A DNA stretch of 64,000 nucleotides from Ruminococcus sp. CAG:563. Lineage in GTDB: Bacteria > Bacillota > Clostridia > Oscillospirales > Acutalibacteraceae. Location: NCBI GenBank assembly GCA_000434915.1, contig FR882085.1:20451-84450 (forward strand), in the 5' to 3' direction. The position numbers and the translations under genes were made by a program. This document shows, one piece after another, positions 32,804 through 41,294 of this stretch. How positions within the stretch are numbered: the first letter of the stretch is position 1; every line of letters begins with the position of its first letter. The notes below the pieces were generated by a model that was not told the origin of the DNA, ran no database searches, and saw only the letters and a program-made list of their open reading frames with translations.

Positions 32804-33955
32804 TTAAAAGCCAAATAGGTTAAAAATCGCAAGGATATAGGTGATAAGTCCTACAACAATTACTCCGCCGAGAGCAATGATAAGAGCTTTAACCTTTTCA
32901 TATTCATCTGCGCTGAAAATATATCTCATAACAGAGCGGAAATTCTTTCCGAAGAGGTCAAAATAGCCGATTGTGTAGGTTTCAAATGTGCTCGGGTCGT
33001 TTTCGTCTATCACAAAAACTCTTGTTCCTCTTGAAATCATGTTACCGTAGCTTCTGAACGAAGCACCGGGCGTCTGAATAATGTTGACGCCGTCGATCTG
33101 ACCTGTAAAGCAATTCATGTGGTCGTGACCGAAAACAAGACCGCATACGTCGCCGCACTTTTTTATTGCCGTGAGCTGGCCGTAATCCGGCTCATCATTG
33201 CCTTCTATCTCAAAAGCGAATCCCCTTGCCTTTGTTGAATCGAGTCTGACGTATTCATCATCGCCGACCTTAATTGCACCCTTATCGTCTGCATTGCATT
33301 TTTCATAGAACTGAGCCGTTTCGGCTATCGGGATATGCTGGAACATCAATGACATAACGGGGCCGTTGTTCTCAAAGCGCAGCTGACGGCTCTTTCTCTC
33401 ATACCATTCAATCGTTTCCGGCTGAACCCTGCCGAATGTCGGCCTGCCGTTCTCATCCGAACCGGCCGAATCAAGCATCCATATGTTATATTTCATCTTG
33501 CCGTCATTTGATGAATAAATCGGAATATTATATGTGTCACATTCAACGCTGTCGTCCTCTGTATTGTAGGGAACGCAGTATTTATATTCGCCGTAAATTT
33601 CCGCCTGCTCCTTCTTTGAAATAATATTCATATCATCATGATTGCCGTATATAAATGCAAACGGAATTTTTCTTTTTTCAATCGGGTCAAGCACCAGTCC
33701 GAGAGCCTTTTTCATTCTTTTGAGTACGGCCTCCTTGGTAGTTGCACTCTTTTTTTTGCCTATAAGAGCATCGTCAATATGATTGCCGAGAATATTGTCG
33801 CCCGTAAGAACAATTAAATCCGGCTTAACCTTGTCATAGGTCTTGTCCAACATTTTAAACATTGCTTTTCTCGGAATATGCATATCCTGAGCGTCGCTGA
33901 CCTGAAGGATCGTAAATTTCCCGTTTTTATTAAATTTAAGCTTTTCACTATACAT
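32804..33955 (-). CDS. Metallophosphoesterase with C-terminal membrane anchor
   Basis: A 383-residue calcineurin-like phosphoesterase. Motifs: LQVSDAQDMH, LTGDNILGNH, YGNHDDM, FQHIP and FGHDHMN. There is no N-terminal signal, but a hydrophobic segment at about residues 352-375 anchors it by the C-terminus, so the catalytic domain is probably cytoplasmic. First gene of the eight-gene operon that ends in spoIIR. Substrate unknown; a lipid phosphate or nucleotide would fit the membrane location. Confidence 0.85.
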   Translation of the reverse strand: MYSEKLKFNKNGKFTILQVSDAQDMHIPRKAMFKMLDKTYDKVKPDLIVLTGDNILGNHIDDALIGKKKSATTKEAVLKRMKKALGLVLDPIEKRKIPFAFIYGNHDDMNIISKKEQAEIYGEYKYCVPYNTEDDSVECDTYNIPIYSSNDGKMKYNIWMLDSAGSDENGRPTFGRVQPETIEWYERKSRQLRFENNGPVMSLMFQHIPIAETAQFYEKCNADDKGAIKVGDDEYVRLDSTKARGFAFEIEGNDEPDYGQLTAIKKCGDVCGLVFGHDHMNCFTGQIDGVNIIQTPGASFRSYGNMISRGTRVFVIDENDPSTFETYTIGYFDLFGKNFRSVMRYIFSADEYEKVKALIIALGGVIVVGLITYILAIFNLFGF

Positions 33956-33989
33956 TATTTTAGCTCCGTCTTTTAGTGATATTTAATTT

Positions 33990-34018
33990 ATTTTATCATA
34001 TAACAACGAGCATTGCAA
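33990..34018 (-). promoter_or_regulatory. Promoter of the metallophosphoesterase-MMPL operon
   Basis: Minus-strand TTGCAA (34013-34018), a 17-base spacer and TAAAAT (33990-33995). It sits directly after the spoVM terminator. Confidence 0.65.
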
Positions 34019-34025
34019 GAAAAAA

Positions 34026-34042
34026 GCCGTCATTTAGACGGC
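34026..34042 (-). terminator. Terminator after spoVM
   Basis: GCCGTC (34026-34031) pairs with GACGGC (34037-34042), 5-base loop, followed by TTTTTTCT on the minus strand. It ends the large gene cluster that starts near 58 kb. Confidence 0.8.
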
Positions 34043-34061
34043 AAATGAGTAGATTTTACAA

Positions 34062-34151
34062 TTATGTAATATCGTTTTCCTTCTTTATTCCGAAAAACAG
34101 TCTGAGAATACCGCTCCAGAATTTAGGCTTGTCGATCATGATAACTTTCAT
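34062..34151 (-). CDS. spoVM: Stage V sporulation protein M (29 aa)
   Basis: A 29-residue amphipathic peptide with a strong GGAGGG ribosome binding site. Its first 25 residues (MKVIMIDKPKFWSGILRLF, then FGIKKE) align with B. subtilis SpoVM, sharing the early lysine, PKF, the glycine before the hydrophobic helix and the basic end. SpoVM recognises the convex forespore membrane and anchors SpoIVA to build the coat basement layer. Gene order (fmt, rsmB, rlmN, prpC, prkC, rsgA, then spoVM) is the same as in B. subtilis, which confirms the call. Small enough to be missed by most gene finders. Confidence 0.88.
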   Translation of the reverse strand: MKVIMIDKPKFWSGILRLFFGIKKENDIT

Positions 34152-34163
34152 AAGCACCCTCCG

Positions 34164-34316
34164 TTATTTGCTGATGATGAATCCGAGAATTATGACGGCA
34201 CACGACAGAACAGCCACAATAAAAGACTTCGGACAAATCATTGCGACAATCATTCCAAGCCCGAAAGCCGAAAAATAATAGCCGAATCTGCAGCTGCACC
34301 GCCTGCCTCTTCTCAT
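34164..34316 (-). CDS. Small membrane protein (50 aa) upstream of spoVM
   Basis: A 50-codon ORF, 12 bases upstream of spoVM. The N-terminus is basic and cysteine-bearing (MRRGRRCSCRF), followed by two short hydrophobic stretches (about 14-28 and 32-48) separated by CPKSF. It starts after GGTGGTG. The shape, a short hairpin of two membrane segments around a CP motif, resembles small unannotated proteins seen in Clostridia. Placement with spoVM suggests a sporulation role; function unknown. Confidence 0.65.
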   Translation of the reverse strand: MRRGRRCSCRFGYYFSAFGLGMIVAMICPKSFIVAVLSCAVIILGFIISK

Positions 34317-34393
34317 AAAAACACCACCACAGCATTTTTTGTAACCGACAAAATCGGTTGCTTATTACATACTATGGCGGTTTTGATTTTTTG

Positions 34394-35275
34394 TTACAGC
34401 TGCCAGTCTTTAATATCCTTGACCTCGTTATACATCGTCACATAGCTTTCGTGACGTGAACGCATAACATCACCGTTATTAACGGCTTCAATAAGTCGGC
34501 AGCCCTTGTCATTAACATGAGCACAGGTTGAAAATTTGCACGAATCAATATAATCGGAAAAATCAGGGAAGCAAAATGCAAGCTCATCCTTTTTGATAAG
34601 ATCATTTGTCTCAAAGTCAAGCGAGGAAAAGCCCGGAGTGTCGGCAATATATCCGTTGTTAATCTTCAACAATTCAACATGGCGGGTCGTGTGACGGCCA
34701 CGTCCGAGCTTTTTGCTGATTTCGCCTGTTTCAAGAGCGAAATCGGGATACATTCTGTTTATAAGTGAGGATTTTCCGACACCCGAATTACCTGTAAAAA
34801 CGCACACGCCGTTCTCAATAACCGCTTTAATTTCACCGATACCCTCGCCTGTTTCGTTAGAAACGGCAAAGGTTTTGAATCCTGCATTTTTATATATTTC
34901 AATATATTTATCTGCACTCTGTAAATCATTCTTTGTGAAAACAATAATCGGCTCAACGTTCTTGTAAACGGCAACTGCCGTCAATCGGTCGATTATAAGA
35001 AGATTCGGTCTCGGGTCACAGACTGAAGAAACAATAACAAGCTTGTCAACATTGGCGATAGGCGGACGCTTGAACATATTCCGTCTTTCGTAAATCTTAT
35101 CAATGGAATTCTTGTTGTTTTCATCAACGCTTATTTCGACCCTATCGCCTGCAAGCGGAGTAATCTTTTCCTTACGAAAAACACCCCTCGCCTTGCATTC
35201 GTATATTATGCCGTCAGCGGCCTCTACATAGTAGAAGCCACCGATTCCTTTTATTATGATACCGTCAATTTTCAC
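34394..35275 (-). CDS. rsgA: Ribosome small subunit-dependent GTPase A
   Basis: Circularly permuted GTPase that checks late assembly of the 30S subunit. OB-fold at residues about 1-65, then the permuted G motifs: FTKNDL (G4), GNSGVGKSSLINR (G1), DTPGFSS (G3), and a C-terminal zinc site (CxxxxCxH and C). Start codon is uncertain: there is no ATG, and candidates are TTG 35287, GTG 35284 and GTG 35275. I prefer 35275 because GGTGG lies 5 bases upstream. It overlaps the end of prkC. Confidence 0.93.
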   Translation of the reverse strand: MKIDGIIIKGIGGFYYVEAADGIIYECKARGVFRKEKITPLAGDRVEISVDENNKNSIDKIYERRNMFKRPPIANVDKLVIVSSVCDPRPNLLIIDRLTAVAVYKNVEPIIVFTKNDLQSADKYIEIYKNAGFKTFAVSNETGEGIGEIKAVIENGVCVFTGNSGVGKSSLINRMYPDFALETGEISKKLGRGRHTTRHVELLKINNGYIADTPGFSSLDFETNDLIKKDELAFCFPDFSDYIDSCKFSTCAHVNDKGCRLIEAVNNGDVMRSRHESYVTMYNEVKDIKDWQL

Positions 35276-37433
35276 TGCCGCCACCAAAGGTTATTTTTAT
35301 CTGAACATCCGGTGAAACGCTGACGCCGCTCGCAGGCTCGATCTTTACAACCGTTCCCGAAATAGGGCCTTCGGAAATGATATTTTTGAATCCTGCCGCT
35401 CTGAGCTTTGCCATTGCGACGGCATAGGTATCGCCGACAACGTTCGGAATTGTATATAAAACAGGTTCAAAGGTAGTCGTTACACCAACATATTCGTATG
35501 TTGTTTCGTTGCTCAGGGATACGGGTGAAGAAGTGAAGTTGACATTGCACTTATAAATCAGCTTACCGTCAACGAAGAACTTGAAAACGGAAGTTGCTTC
35601 ATAGCCTCTTACGGTAACTTCCACATTCGAACCGTCAAGAGTACATGTACCCGTGAAAACAGTGGTATCGTCAAGCGTTGCCGTTACGTTACCTTGACCG
35701 TTATATTTCGGAAGCGTAACGGAAATATTAGTCGATTGCTCTATAAGCTTGCCCTTACTTACGGTAATAACAACATTCGAGCCTGACGGAATCTTCGAAC
35801 CTTTGAAGGTATTCGAAATAACATAGCCCTTTGTTACCGTGTCGCTGTACTCTGATTTTGTCGAAACGGTAAAGCCCGAGGAAGTGAGAACCTTCTTTGC
35901 GTTCTCTTCATCAAGGTTTGATACATCAGGAACAATAACAAGCTTCTCCTTTGTCTCATCATATGAAACATATTCGAGTGTGACGGACGTGCCGACAGAA
36001 ACCTTGTTTCCGCCCTTGGGGTTTATGCTTACAACCGTACCTGCGGGAATTCCGGGATAATCCTTTTGCTCAACTTCTTTTTCTTTTATCTTGAAGCCGA
36101 GACCGTTGAGCCTTGTAACGGCGGTAACGTAATCAGTACCGATCAAATCATCCGGCACTTCAACAAGCTCTGCATTTGTTGCGATAACAAGCTCAATCTT
36201 CGTCTTTTTGGGATCAATCTTCGTTCCCTTTTCGGGTGTCTGAGAAATAATCTCGTTCGGAGAAACATCAGCGTCAACCTTTTCGGTAACGTCAAACACA
36301 TAGTTCGGATATTTATTTTTAAATTCTTCCTCATCGTAGATAATTCCGACAAAGTTTGGAACTTTCACTTTGGAATTGCCTGTAAGATATCCCATTTTGA
36401 AGAGCACACCGAATGCAACCGCAAGCACAACAACGAGTGCCGTGATTACACCGACAAGAATCGGAATTGTTCTGTTCTTGACAACAGGCTCTTCCTCCTC
36501 ATCGTCCTCAACCTCAACAGGATCAATATGCTTTATCGAGCCGGTGATGTTCGGGATATACTTTGTAGGCTCTGTGTTCTTATAATCATAGTCAAACTGG
36601 ATCGATGGGTTGCGTCTGAATTCCTCAAGATCGAGAAGCATCTCTGCGGCAGACTGATATCTGTCGTTGACATTCTTCTGCATAGCCTTGAGAACGATCT
36701 GCTCAAGGCCTACGGGAATAGAGGGATTGATATCTCTCGGCTTCACCGGATCCTGCTGAAGCTGCATAATTGCAACGGAAACAGTATTATCCGACTCAAA
36801 CGGAAGCTTACCCGTGAGCATTTCATAGAGCATTACACCGACGGAATAGATATCGGCCTTGTCGTCTGTGATATCTCCCCTCGCCTGCTCGGGACTTATG
36901 TAATGAACCGAGCCGATAGTTGAATCCGTCATTGTCCTTGTTTCGCTGCGGGAAAAACGTGCAATACCGAAATCCGTAACCTTAATCGCACCGTTTTCAA
37001 GCAGCATAATGTTCTGCGGCTTGATATCACGGTGAACGATTCCCTTATCATGAGCATGCTGGAGAGCACGAAGAATCTGAGTTACAAAAAAGACGGCTTC
37101 CTTGTAATTAATAACGCCCTGCTGCTGAATATACTCCTTGAGTGTAATTCCGTCAACGCATTCCATTACGATATATTGAATCCTGTCGCCGTAGCTAACA
37201 TCATAAACCTTTACGATATTCGGATGAGAAAGAACAGCGATAGCCTTTGACTCATTCTTAAAGCGGCGTCTGAATTCCTCATTTGCGAGGAATTCCTCCT
37301 TGAGAATTTTTACGGCAACAATTCTGTCGTCGATATTGTCATATGCCTTATAAACTACGGCCATGCCGCCGACACCGATTATCTCCTGTATTTCATAACG
37401 ACCGTCAAGTCTTTTTCCTACATAATTTTCCAT
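35265..37433 (-). CDS. prkC: Ser/Thr protein kinase with PASTA domains, PrkC type
   Basis: A 722-residue membrane kinase. The kinase domain (about 10-270) has all catalytic motifs: GVGGMAVVYKA, VAVKIL, HRDIKPQN and TDFGIA. One transmembrane helix lies near 325-350. Outside are three consecutive PASTA domains (about 360-560), a beta-sandwich-like insert (about 565-660) and a fourth PASTA domain at the end. PASTA domains sense muropeptides; PrkC controls cell wall growth and spore germination. PrpC phosphatase lies immediately upstream. The insert before the last PASTA domain is an unusual detail. Confidence 0.95.
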   Translation of the reverse strand: MENYVGKRLDGRYEIQEIIGVGGMAVVYKAYDNIDDRIVAVKILKEEFLANEEFRRRFKNESKAIAVLSHPNIVKVYDVSYGDRIQYIVMECVDGITLKEYIQQQGVINYKEAVFFVTQILRALQHAHDKGIVHRDIKPQNIMLLENGAIKVTDFGIARFSRSETRTMTDSTIGSVHYISPEQARGDITDDKADIYSVGVMLYEMLTGKLPFESDNTVSVAIMQLQQDPVKPRDINPSIPVGLEQIVLKAMQKNVNDRYQSAAEMLLDLEEFRRNPSIQFDYDYKNTEPTKYIPNITGSIKHIDPVEVEDDEEEEPVVKNRTIPILVGVITALVVVLAVAFGVLFKMGYLTGNSKVKVPNFVGIIYDEEEFKNKYPNYVFDVTEKVDADVSPNEIISQTPEKGTKIDPKKTKIELVIATNAELVEVPDDLIGTDYVTAVTRLNGLGFKIKEKEVEQKDYPGIPAGTVVSINPKGGNKVSVGTSVTLEYVSYDETKEKLVIVPDVSNLDEENAKKVLTSSGFTVSTKSEYSDTVTKGYVISNTFKGSKIPSGSNVVITVSKGKLIEQSTNISVTLPKYNGQGNVTATLDDTTVFTGTCTLDGSNVEVTVRGYEATSVFKFFVDGKLIYKCNVNFTSSPVSLSNETTYEYVGVTTTFEPVLYTIPNVVGDTYAVAMAKLRAAGFKNIISEGPISGTVVKIEPASGVSVSPDVQIKITFGGGSEN

Positions 37434-37452
37434 AAACAGAATCCCTTCTTAA

Positions 37453-38181
37453 TTACTCGCTTACGGTGACAACTGTGATGTTGTCTCCGCCGCCGTTTTC
37501 ATTTGCAAGTTCAACAAGCTTATCGGCAATTTTATATCTGTCTTCGGTTTTACAAACCTCAAAAATTACTTCGTCATCAACGTAATTCGTCAATCCGTCC
37601 GTACAGAGCAGTACCAAATCATTTTCGTTAAGCTGCTCCTGAGAATAGTCTATCCTTACCTCCGGATCAACACCCAAAGCTCTGGTTATAACATTCTTCT
37701 TCGGGTGATCCTTCGCCTCCTCGGGGGAAATCTCACCGTTATCAACCATCATCTGTACAACGGAGTGATCCGTCGTCACCTGAGTTATGCCTGAATCGGA
37801 AACAACATAGATTCTCGAATCACCGACATTGGAAATATAGAGAGTATCGGCACTCCTGACAGCCAAAACAACCGTCGTACCCATACCGCTTAGCTCCTCA
37901 TTGTTCTTTGCCATTGAATATAAGGTAATATTTGCAGCGTCGACCGATGAAATGAGCAGATTTTTAACCGAATTATCGTTCATTCCTACATGATAGCCGG
38001 AAGTCAGCTTATCTGATATAACCTTAACCGCAGCTTCACTCGCTATATTACCGCCGTTTGCTCCGCCCATTCCGTCGCAAACAACGGCCCACGAAACCTC
38101 TGAGGTGAGGTCACCCGCAGCATAAGAATCCTGGTTGTTGGAACGAACCTTTCCGACATCGGTTTTTGCGGAAATCTTCAT
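37453..38181 (-). CDS. prpC: PP2C-type protein phosphatase
   Basis: A 242-residue metal-dependent Ser/Thr phosphatase that reverses PrkC phosphorylation. PPM motifs: KTDVGKVRSNNQD at the start, VCDGMGGANGG, SNVGDSRIY, LCTDGLTNYV and GGGDNITVVTV. Start overlaps the rlmN stop by 4 bases; ends 19 bases before prkC. Confidence 0.95.
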   Translation of the reverse strand: MKISAKTDVGKVRSNNQDSYAAGDLTSEVSWAVVCDGMGGANGGNIASEAAVKVISDKLTSGYHVGMNDNSVKNLLISSVDAANITLYSMAKNNEELSGMGTTVVLAVRSADTLYISNVGDSRIYVVSDSGITQVTTDHSVVQMMVDNGEISPEEAKDHPKKNVITRALGVDPEVRIDYSQEQLNENDLVLLCTDGLTNYVDDEVIFEVCKTEDRYKIADKLVELANENGGGDNITVVTVSE

Positions 38182-39236
38182 TTGTTTCCCTCCTTTTCGG
38201 AGATCTCTCGGTTATGACGGCTTCTCAGCTGTCCGCAGGAAGCGTCTATATCCGAACCGAGGCTGCGTCTGACTGTCGCATTAATGCCCCGTGAATTCAA
38301 TATCTGTATAAATCTTTCAAGTCTTTCGTTTGTGCTTCGCTTATGTGAGCTTTCAACAATCTCATTTGCGGGAATCAGATTAACGTGACAGAGCATTCCC
38401 TTTAAAAGAGATGCCAGCTCATATGCGCAGGCGTCGCTGTCATTAACGTCCTTAATCATCGCATATTCAAACGAAATCCTTCTTGATGTTCTTTTTGTAT
38501 ATTCACGACAAGCCTTCAAAAGCTCCTCAATCGGATACTTTCTGTTAATAGGCATTGTCTTTGAACGCATTTCATTATTAGGAGCGTGAAGTGAAACCGA
38601 GAGTGTCAGCTGAAGATGTCTGTCCATCAAATCGTAAATTCTCGGCACTACTCCGCAGGTGGACAGTGAAATATTTCTGAGCGAAAGATTAAGTCCCTTG
38701 TCGTCACCGACAAGCTCAAGAAAACGCATTGCATTATCAAAGTTATCAAGCGGTTCGCCCATTCCCATCATTACGACGTGCGAAACACGGATATTCATAT
38801 CTCTCTGCGCCGCATGTATCTGGCCGATCATCTCGGACGGATAAAGACTTCTTACACAGCCGCTTTTAGTTGATGCGCAAAAAACGCAGCCCATTTTGCA
38901 GCCGACCTGCGACGAAATGCAAAGCGTATAGCCGTATTTATATTTCATCAAAACGGATTCAATAAAATTACCGTCGCAGAGCCTGAAAAGATACTTAACC
39001 GTTCCGTCAATTTTCGAGACCTGCTTCAATTCGATCTCACAGTAGCGTATCGGATATTTTTCGCTCAGGACTTCTCTGAGCTGCTTTGAAATATTCGTCA
39101 TCTCGGAATAATCCATAGCTCCGTGAACCTGAAGCCATTGATAAATCTGTCCGGCTCTGAATTCGGGCTGACCGAGTTCATGCATAACAGACTTTACCTC
39201 GGGCAATGTCATTGATTTAATGTCGTATTCTGACAA
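38178..39236 (-). CDS. rlmN: 23S rRNA (A2503-C2)/tRNA (A37-C2) methyltransferase
   Basis: A 352-residue radical SAM methyltransferase. Cluster motif CKMGCVFC near residue 114, and the methyl-carrying cysteine near the C-terminus in DIDASCGQLRSR. MMGMGEPLDN is the SAM-binding GEP motif. Methylates adenine 2503 of 23S rRNA and A37 of some tRNAs. TTG start with GAGG 10 bases upstream. Sits in the conserved order rsmB-rlmN-prpC-prkC. Confidence 0.95.
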   Translation of the reverse strand: MSEYDIKSMTLPEVKSVMHELGQPEFRAGQIYQWLQVHGAMDYSEMTNISKQLREVLSEKYPIRYCEIELKQVSKIDGTVKYLFRLCDGNFIESVLMKYKYGYTLCISSQVGCKMGCVFCASTKSGCVRSLYPSEMIGQIHAAQRDMNIRVSHVVMMGMGEPLDNFDNAMRFLELVGDDKGLNLSLRNISLSTCGVVPRIYDLMDRHLQLTLSVSLHAPNNEMRSKTMPINRKYPIEELLKACREYTKRTSRRISFEYAMIKDVNDSDACAYELASLLKGMLCHVNLIPANEIVESSHKRSTNERLERFIQILNSRGINATVRRSLGSDIDASCGQLRSRHNREISEKEGNK

Positions 39237-39248
39237 ATAAACACATCC

Positions 39249-40550
39249 TCACTTAACTCTTTCAACGCAGGAAACAAAGAATCCGTCACATCCGTGAATA
39301 TGCGGCATGAGGGTCAGATAATCCGTATCCTCGGCATATCTTTCAAGTTCCGGCAAAACACGAACACTCTTAAAATCTTTATGCTCCGCCAAAAATTTAT
39401 TGATAATATTCTCGTTTTCCTCCGGGTTGAGAGAGCAGGTCGAGTAGACCAATTTTCCGCCGATTTTAAGATATCGGCTTGAAACACACAGTATAGAATA
39501 CTGCAAATCCGCTAATTTGTCAACTTCCTCACTTTTTTTGAACCGAATCTCCGGCTTTTTGCGTATTACGCCGAGACCGGAACAAGGCACATCGCAGAGT
39601 ATTTTATCTGCCTGCGGAAGTGAAGAATTGAACTCTGAACCGTCATTTTGAACGGTTCTTATATTGTTTAAACCGAGCCTTTCGGCTCCGTCGCCAATAA
39701 GCTTTAATCGCTGCGGATATATGTCGCAGGAAACGACCTCACCCGTATTGTGCATTAATTCGGAAAGTGTAAAGGTCTTTCCTCCGGGTGCGGCACAAAC
39801 GTCAACAACCGTCTCACCGTCGTGTACGGCAAGGGCCTTGCAGCATAGCTGAGATGCAGTGTCCTGAACATGGAACAGGCCGTCACGGTATGCCCGGGTC
39901 TTATGGATCGCACCGCCGCTTTTAACAGTCAGCGAATTCTCGACCGTATTATTTTTCTCGCACCGAAAACCTTCTTCCAAAAGGATGTCGCAAAGCTCAT
40001 CGGTATTTGTTTTAGTTGTATTCACTCTCAGTGTATTTTCAACCGCTCCGAAAGAAGCCTCAAGAAGCTTTTCGGCACTTTCCTTGCCGTAGCTTTCGCT
40101 CCACATCTTGCAAAGCCACTCGGGAGCGGAAAAATTCACACTCATGCTTCCGTCGGTTCTCAGTCCGTTTACGGTGATTTTATGTAACACGGCGTTTACA
40201 AGACCGGAAGCAAAAGCCGCACCGTTCTTCTTTACAAGCTTAACGCTCTCGTTGACGGCGGCGGAATCAGGAATTTTGTCCATAAACAAAATTTGATATG
40301 CACCGAGTCTGAGTGCAGTCAAGACCTGCGGTTTCAGCTTTTTAAGCGGCTGTGAAAGATAGAGTGAAAGATTGTAATCAAGCGTAATTCGTCTTTCCGT
40401 CACGCCGTAAACAAGTGCAGAAACAAATCTTTTGTCCTTGATGTCAATCTCTGCCCTGTCGAGCGAAGAATCAAGTGCAAGATTGGAATAGCTCTCGTCA
40501 CGCTGTATTTTATTGAGAATTTCAAACGCTGTCTGTCGGGCTGATTTCAT
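39249..40550 (-). CDS. rsmB: 16S rRNA (cytosine-967-C5) methyltransferase
   Basis: A 433-residue protein: NusB-like RNA-binding domain (about 1-125), then a SAM-dependent m5C methyltransferase. Motifs: VDVCAAPGGKT (SAM binding), DVPCSGLGV with one active-site cysteine and YSTCSLNPEEN with the other. Follows the zinc peptidase by 12 bases in the cluster. Confidence 0.95.
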   Translation of the reverse strand: MKSARQTAFEILNKIQRDESYSNLALDSSLDRAEIDIKDKRFVSALVYGVTERRITLDYNLSLYLSQPLKKLKPQVLTALRLGAYQILFMDKIPDSAAVNESVKLVKKNGAAFASGLVNAVLHKITVNGLRTDGSMSVNFSAPEWLCKMWSESYGKESAEKLLEASFGAVENTLRVNTTKTNTDELCDILLEEGFRCEKNNTVENSLTVKSGGAIHKTRAYRDGLFHVQDTASQLCCKALAVHDGETVVDVCAAPGGKTFTLSELMHNTGEVVSCDIYPQRLKLIGDGAERLGLNNIRTVQNDGSEFNSSLPQADKILCDVPCSGLGVIRKKPEIRFKKSEEVDKLADLQYSILCVSSRYLKIGGKLVYSTCSLNPEENENIINKFLAEHKDFKSVRVLPELERYAEDTDYLTLMPHIHGCDGFFVSCVERVK

Positions 40551-40562
40551 ATAGTTTTCCTT

Positions 40563-41285
40563 TTAATTTCTTTTTGAATTTCCGAGAAGTCTCGACGCAT
40601 AATAAAGAAGGTTAACAATAGCCGTTGCAAGAGCAGCAACATAAGTCAAAGCGGCGGCAGTAAGAACGCTTTTGGCAGCATTGCATTCCTCTCCTGCAAG
40701 AATTCCCGTTTCGTCAATTACCTTTAAAGCTCTTCTGCTCGCATTGAACTCAACGGGCAAGGTTACAAGCTGAAAAACCGCAACAAAGCCGTATAAAAGA
40801 AGTCCTGCGATAATAACATAATATCCAATCGGTGAATTTGAAAAATAAGCAAGGAAATAGCCTGCAAAAGCAATTATCAAGCCGAATCTTGAACCGAAAT
40901 TTGTCATAGGAACAAGGGCGGATCTGATTTTATTCGGCAGATAATCCTCGGCGTGCTGAGCGGCATGACCGGCCTCATGACACGCAATGCCGACTGCGGC
41001 AATCGATGTTGAATTATATACCTTTTCGGAAAGCCTTATAACCTTCTCGTTCGGCGAATAGCTGTCGGTCAGCTCACCTCGGCAAGGCACGATTTGGACA
41101 TCTGTAATGCCGTAATGCTTTAAAATCAGCTGAGCGGCCGCAGCACCCGTCAATCCCCTTGAATTTCTGATTTTGGAGTATTTTGAATATGTCGTTTTAA
41201 CTCTGATCTGCGCCCAAATCGCAAACAAAAGCACCGGAGCGGCAAAAATTAAATAGCGTATATACTCTGAGAAAGAATAAATCAT
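40563..41285 (-). CDS. Neutral zinc metallopeptidase, YugP family
   Basis: A 240-residue membrane protein with an HEAGH motif (CHEAGHAAQHAEDY near residue 102) for zinc and catalysis, and four to five hydrophobic segments around it. This is the YugP-like metallopeptidase family; the substrate is unknown. It is inserted between fmt and rsmB, genes that are adjacent in B. subtilis but often separated by this gene in Clostridia. Confidence 0.9.
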   Translation of the reverse strand: MIYSFSEYIRYLIFAAPVLLFAIWAQIRVKTTYSKYSKIRNSRGLTGAAAAQLILKHYGITDVQIVPCRGELTDSYSPNEKVIRLSEKVYNSTSIAAVGIACHEAGHAAQHAEDYLPNKIRSALVPMTNFGSRFGLIIAFAGYFLAYFSNSPIGYYVIIAGLLLYGFVAVFQLVTLPVEFNASRRALKVIDETGILAGEECNAAKSVLTAAALTYVAALATAIVNLLYYASRLLGNSKRN

Positions 41286-41294
41286 TTTATCACC

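Noticed and set aside
34341..34357. Hairpin AACCGA/TCGGTT between rsgA and the small ORF as a terminator
   Set aside because: Only 6 pairs and no T-run on the transcribed strand; the downstream small genes appear cotranscribed.
36066..36923. Plus-strand frame of 285 codons opposite prkC
   Set aside because: Antisense to the kinase and PASTA region, cysteine- and asparagine-rich noise, no ribosome binding site.
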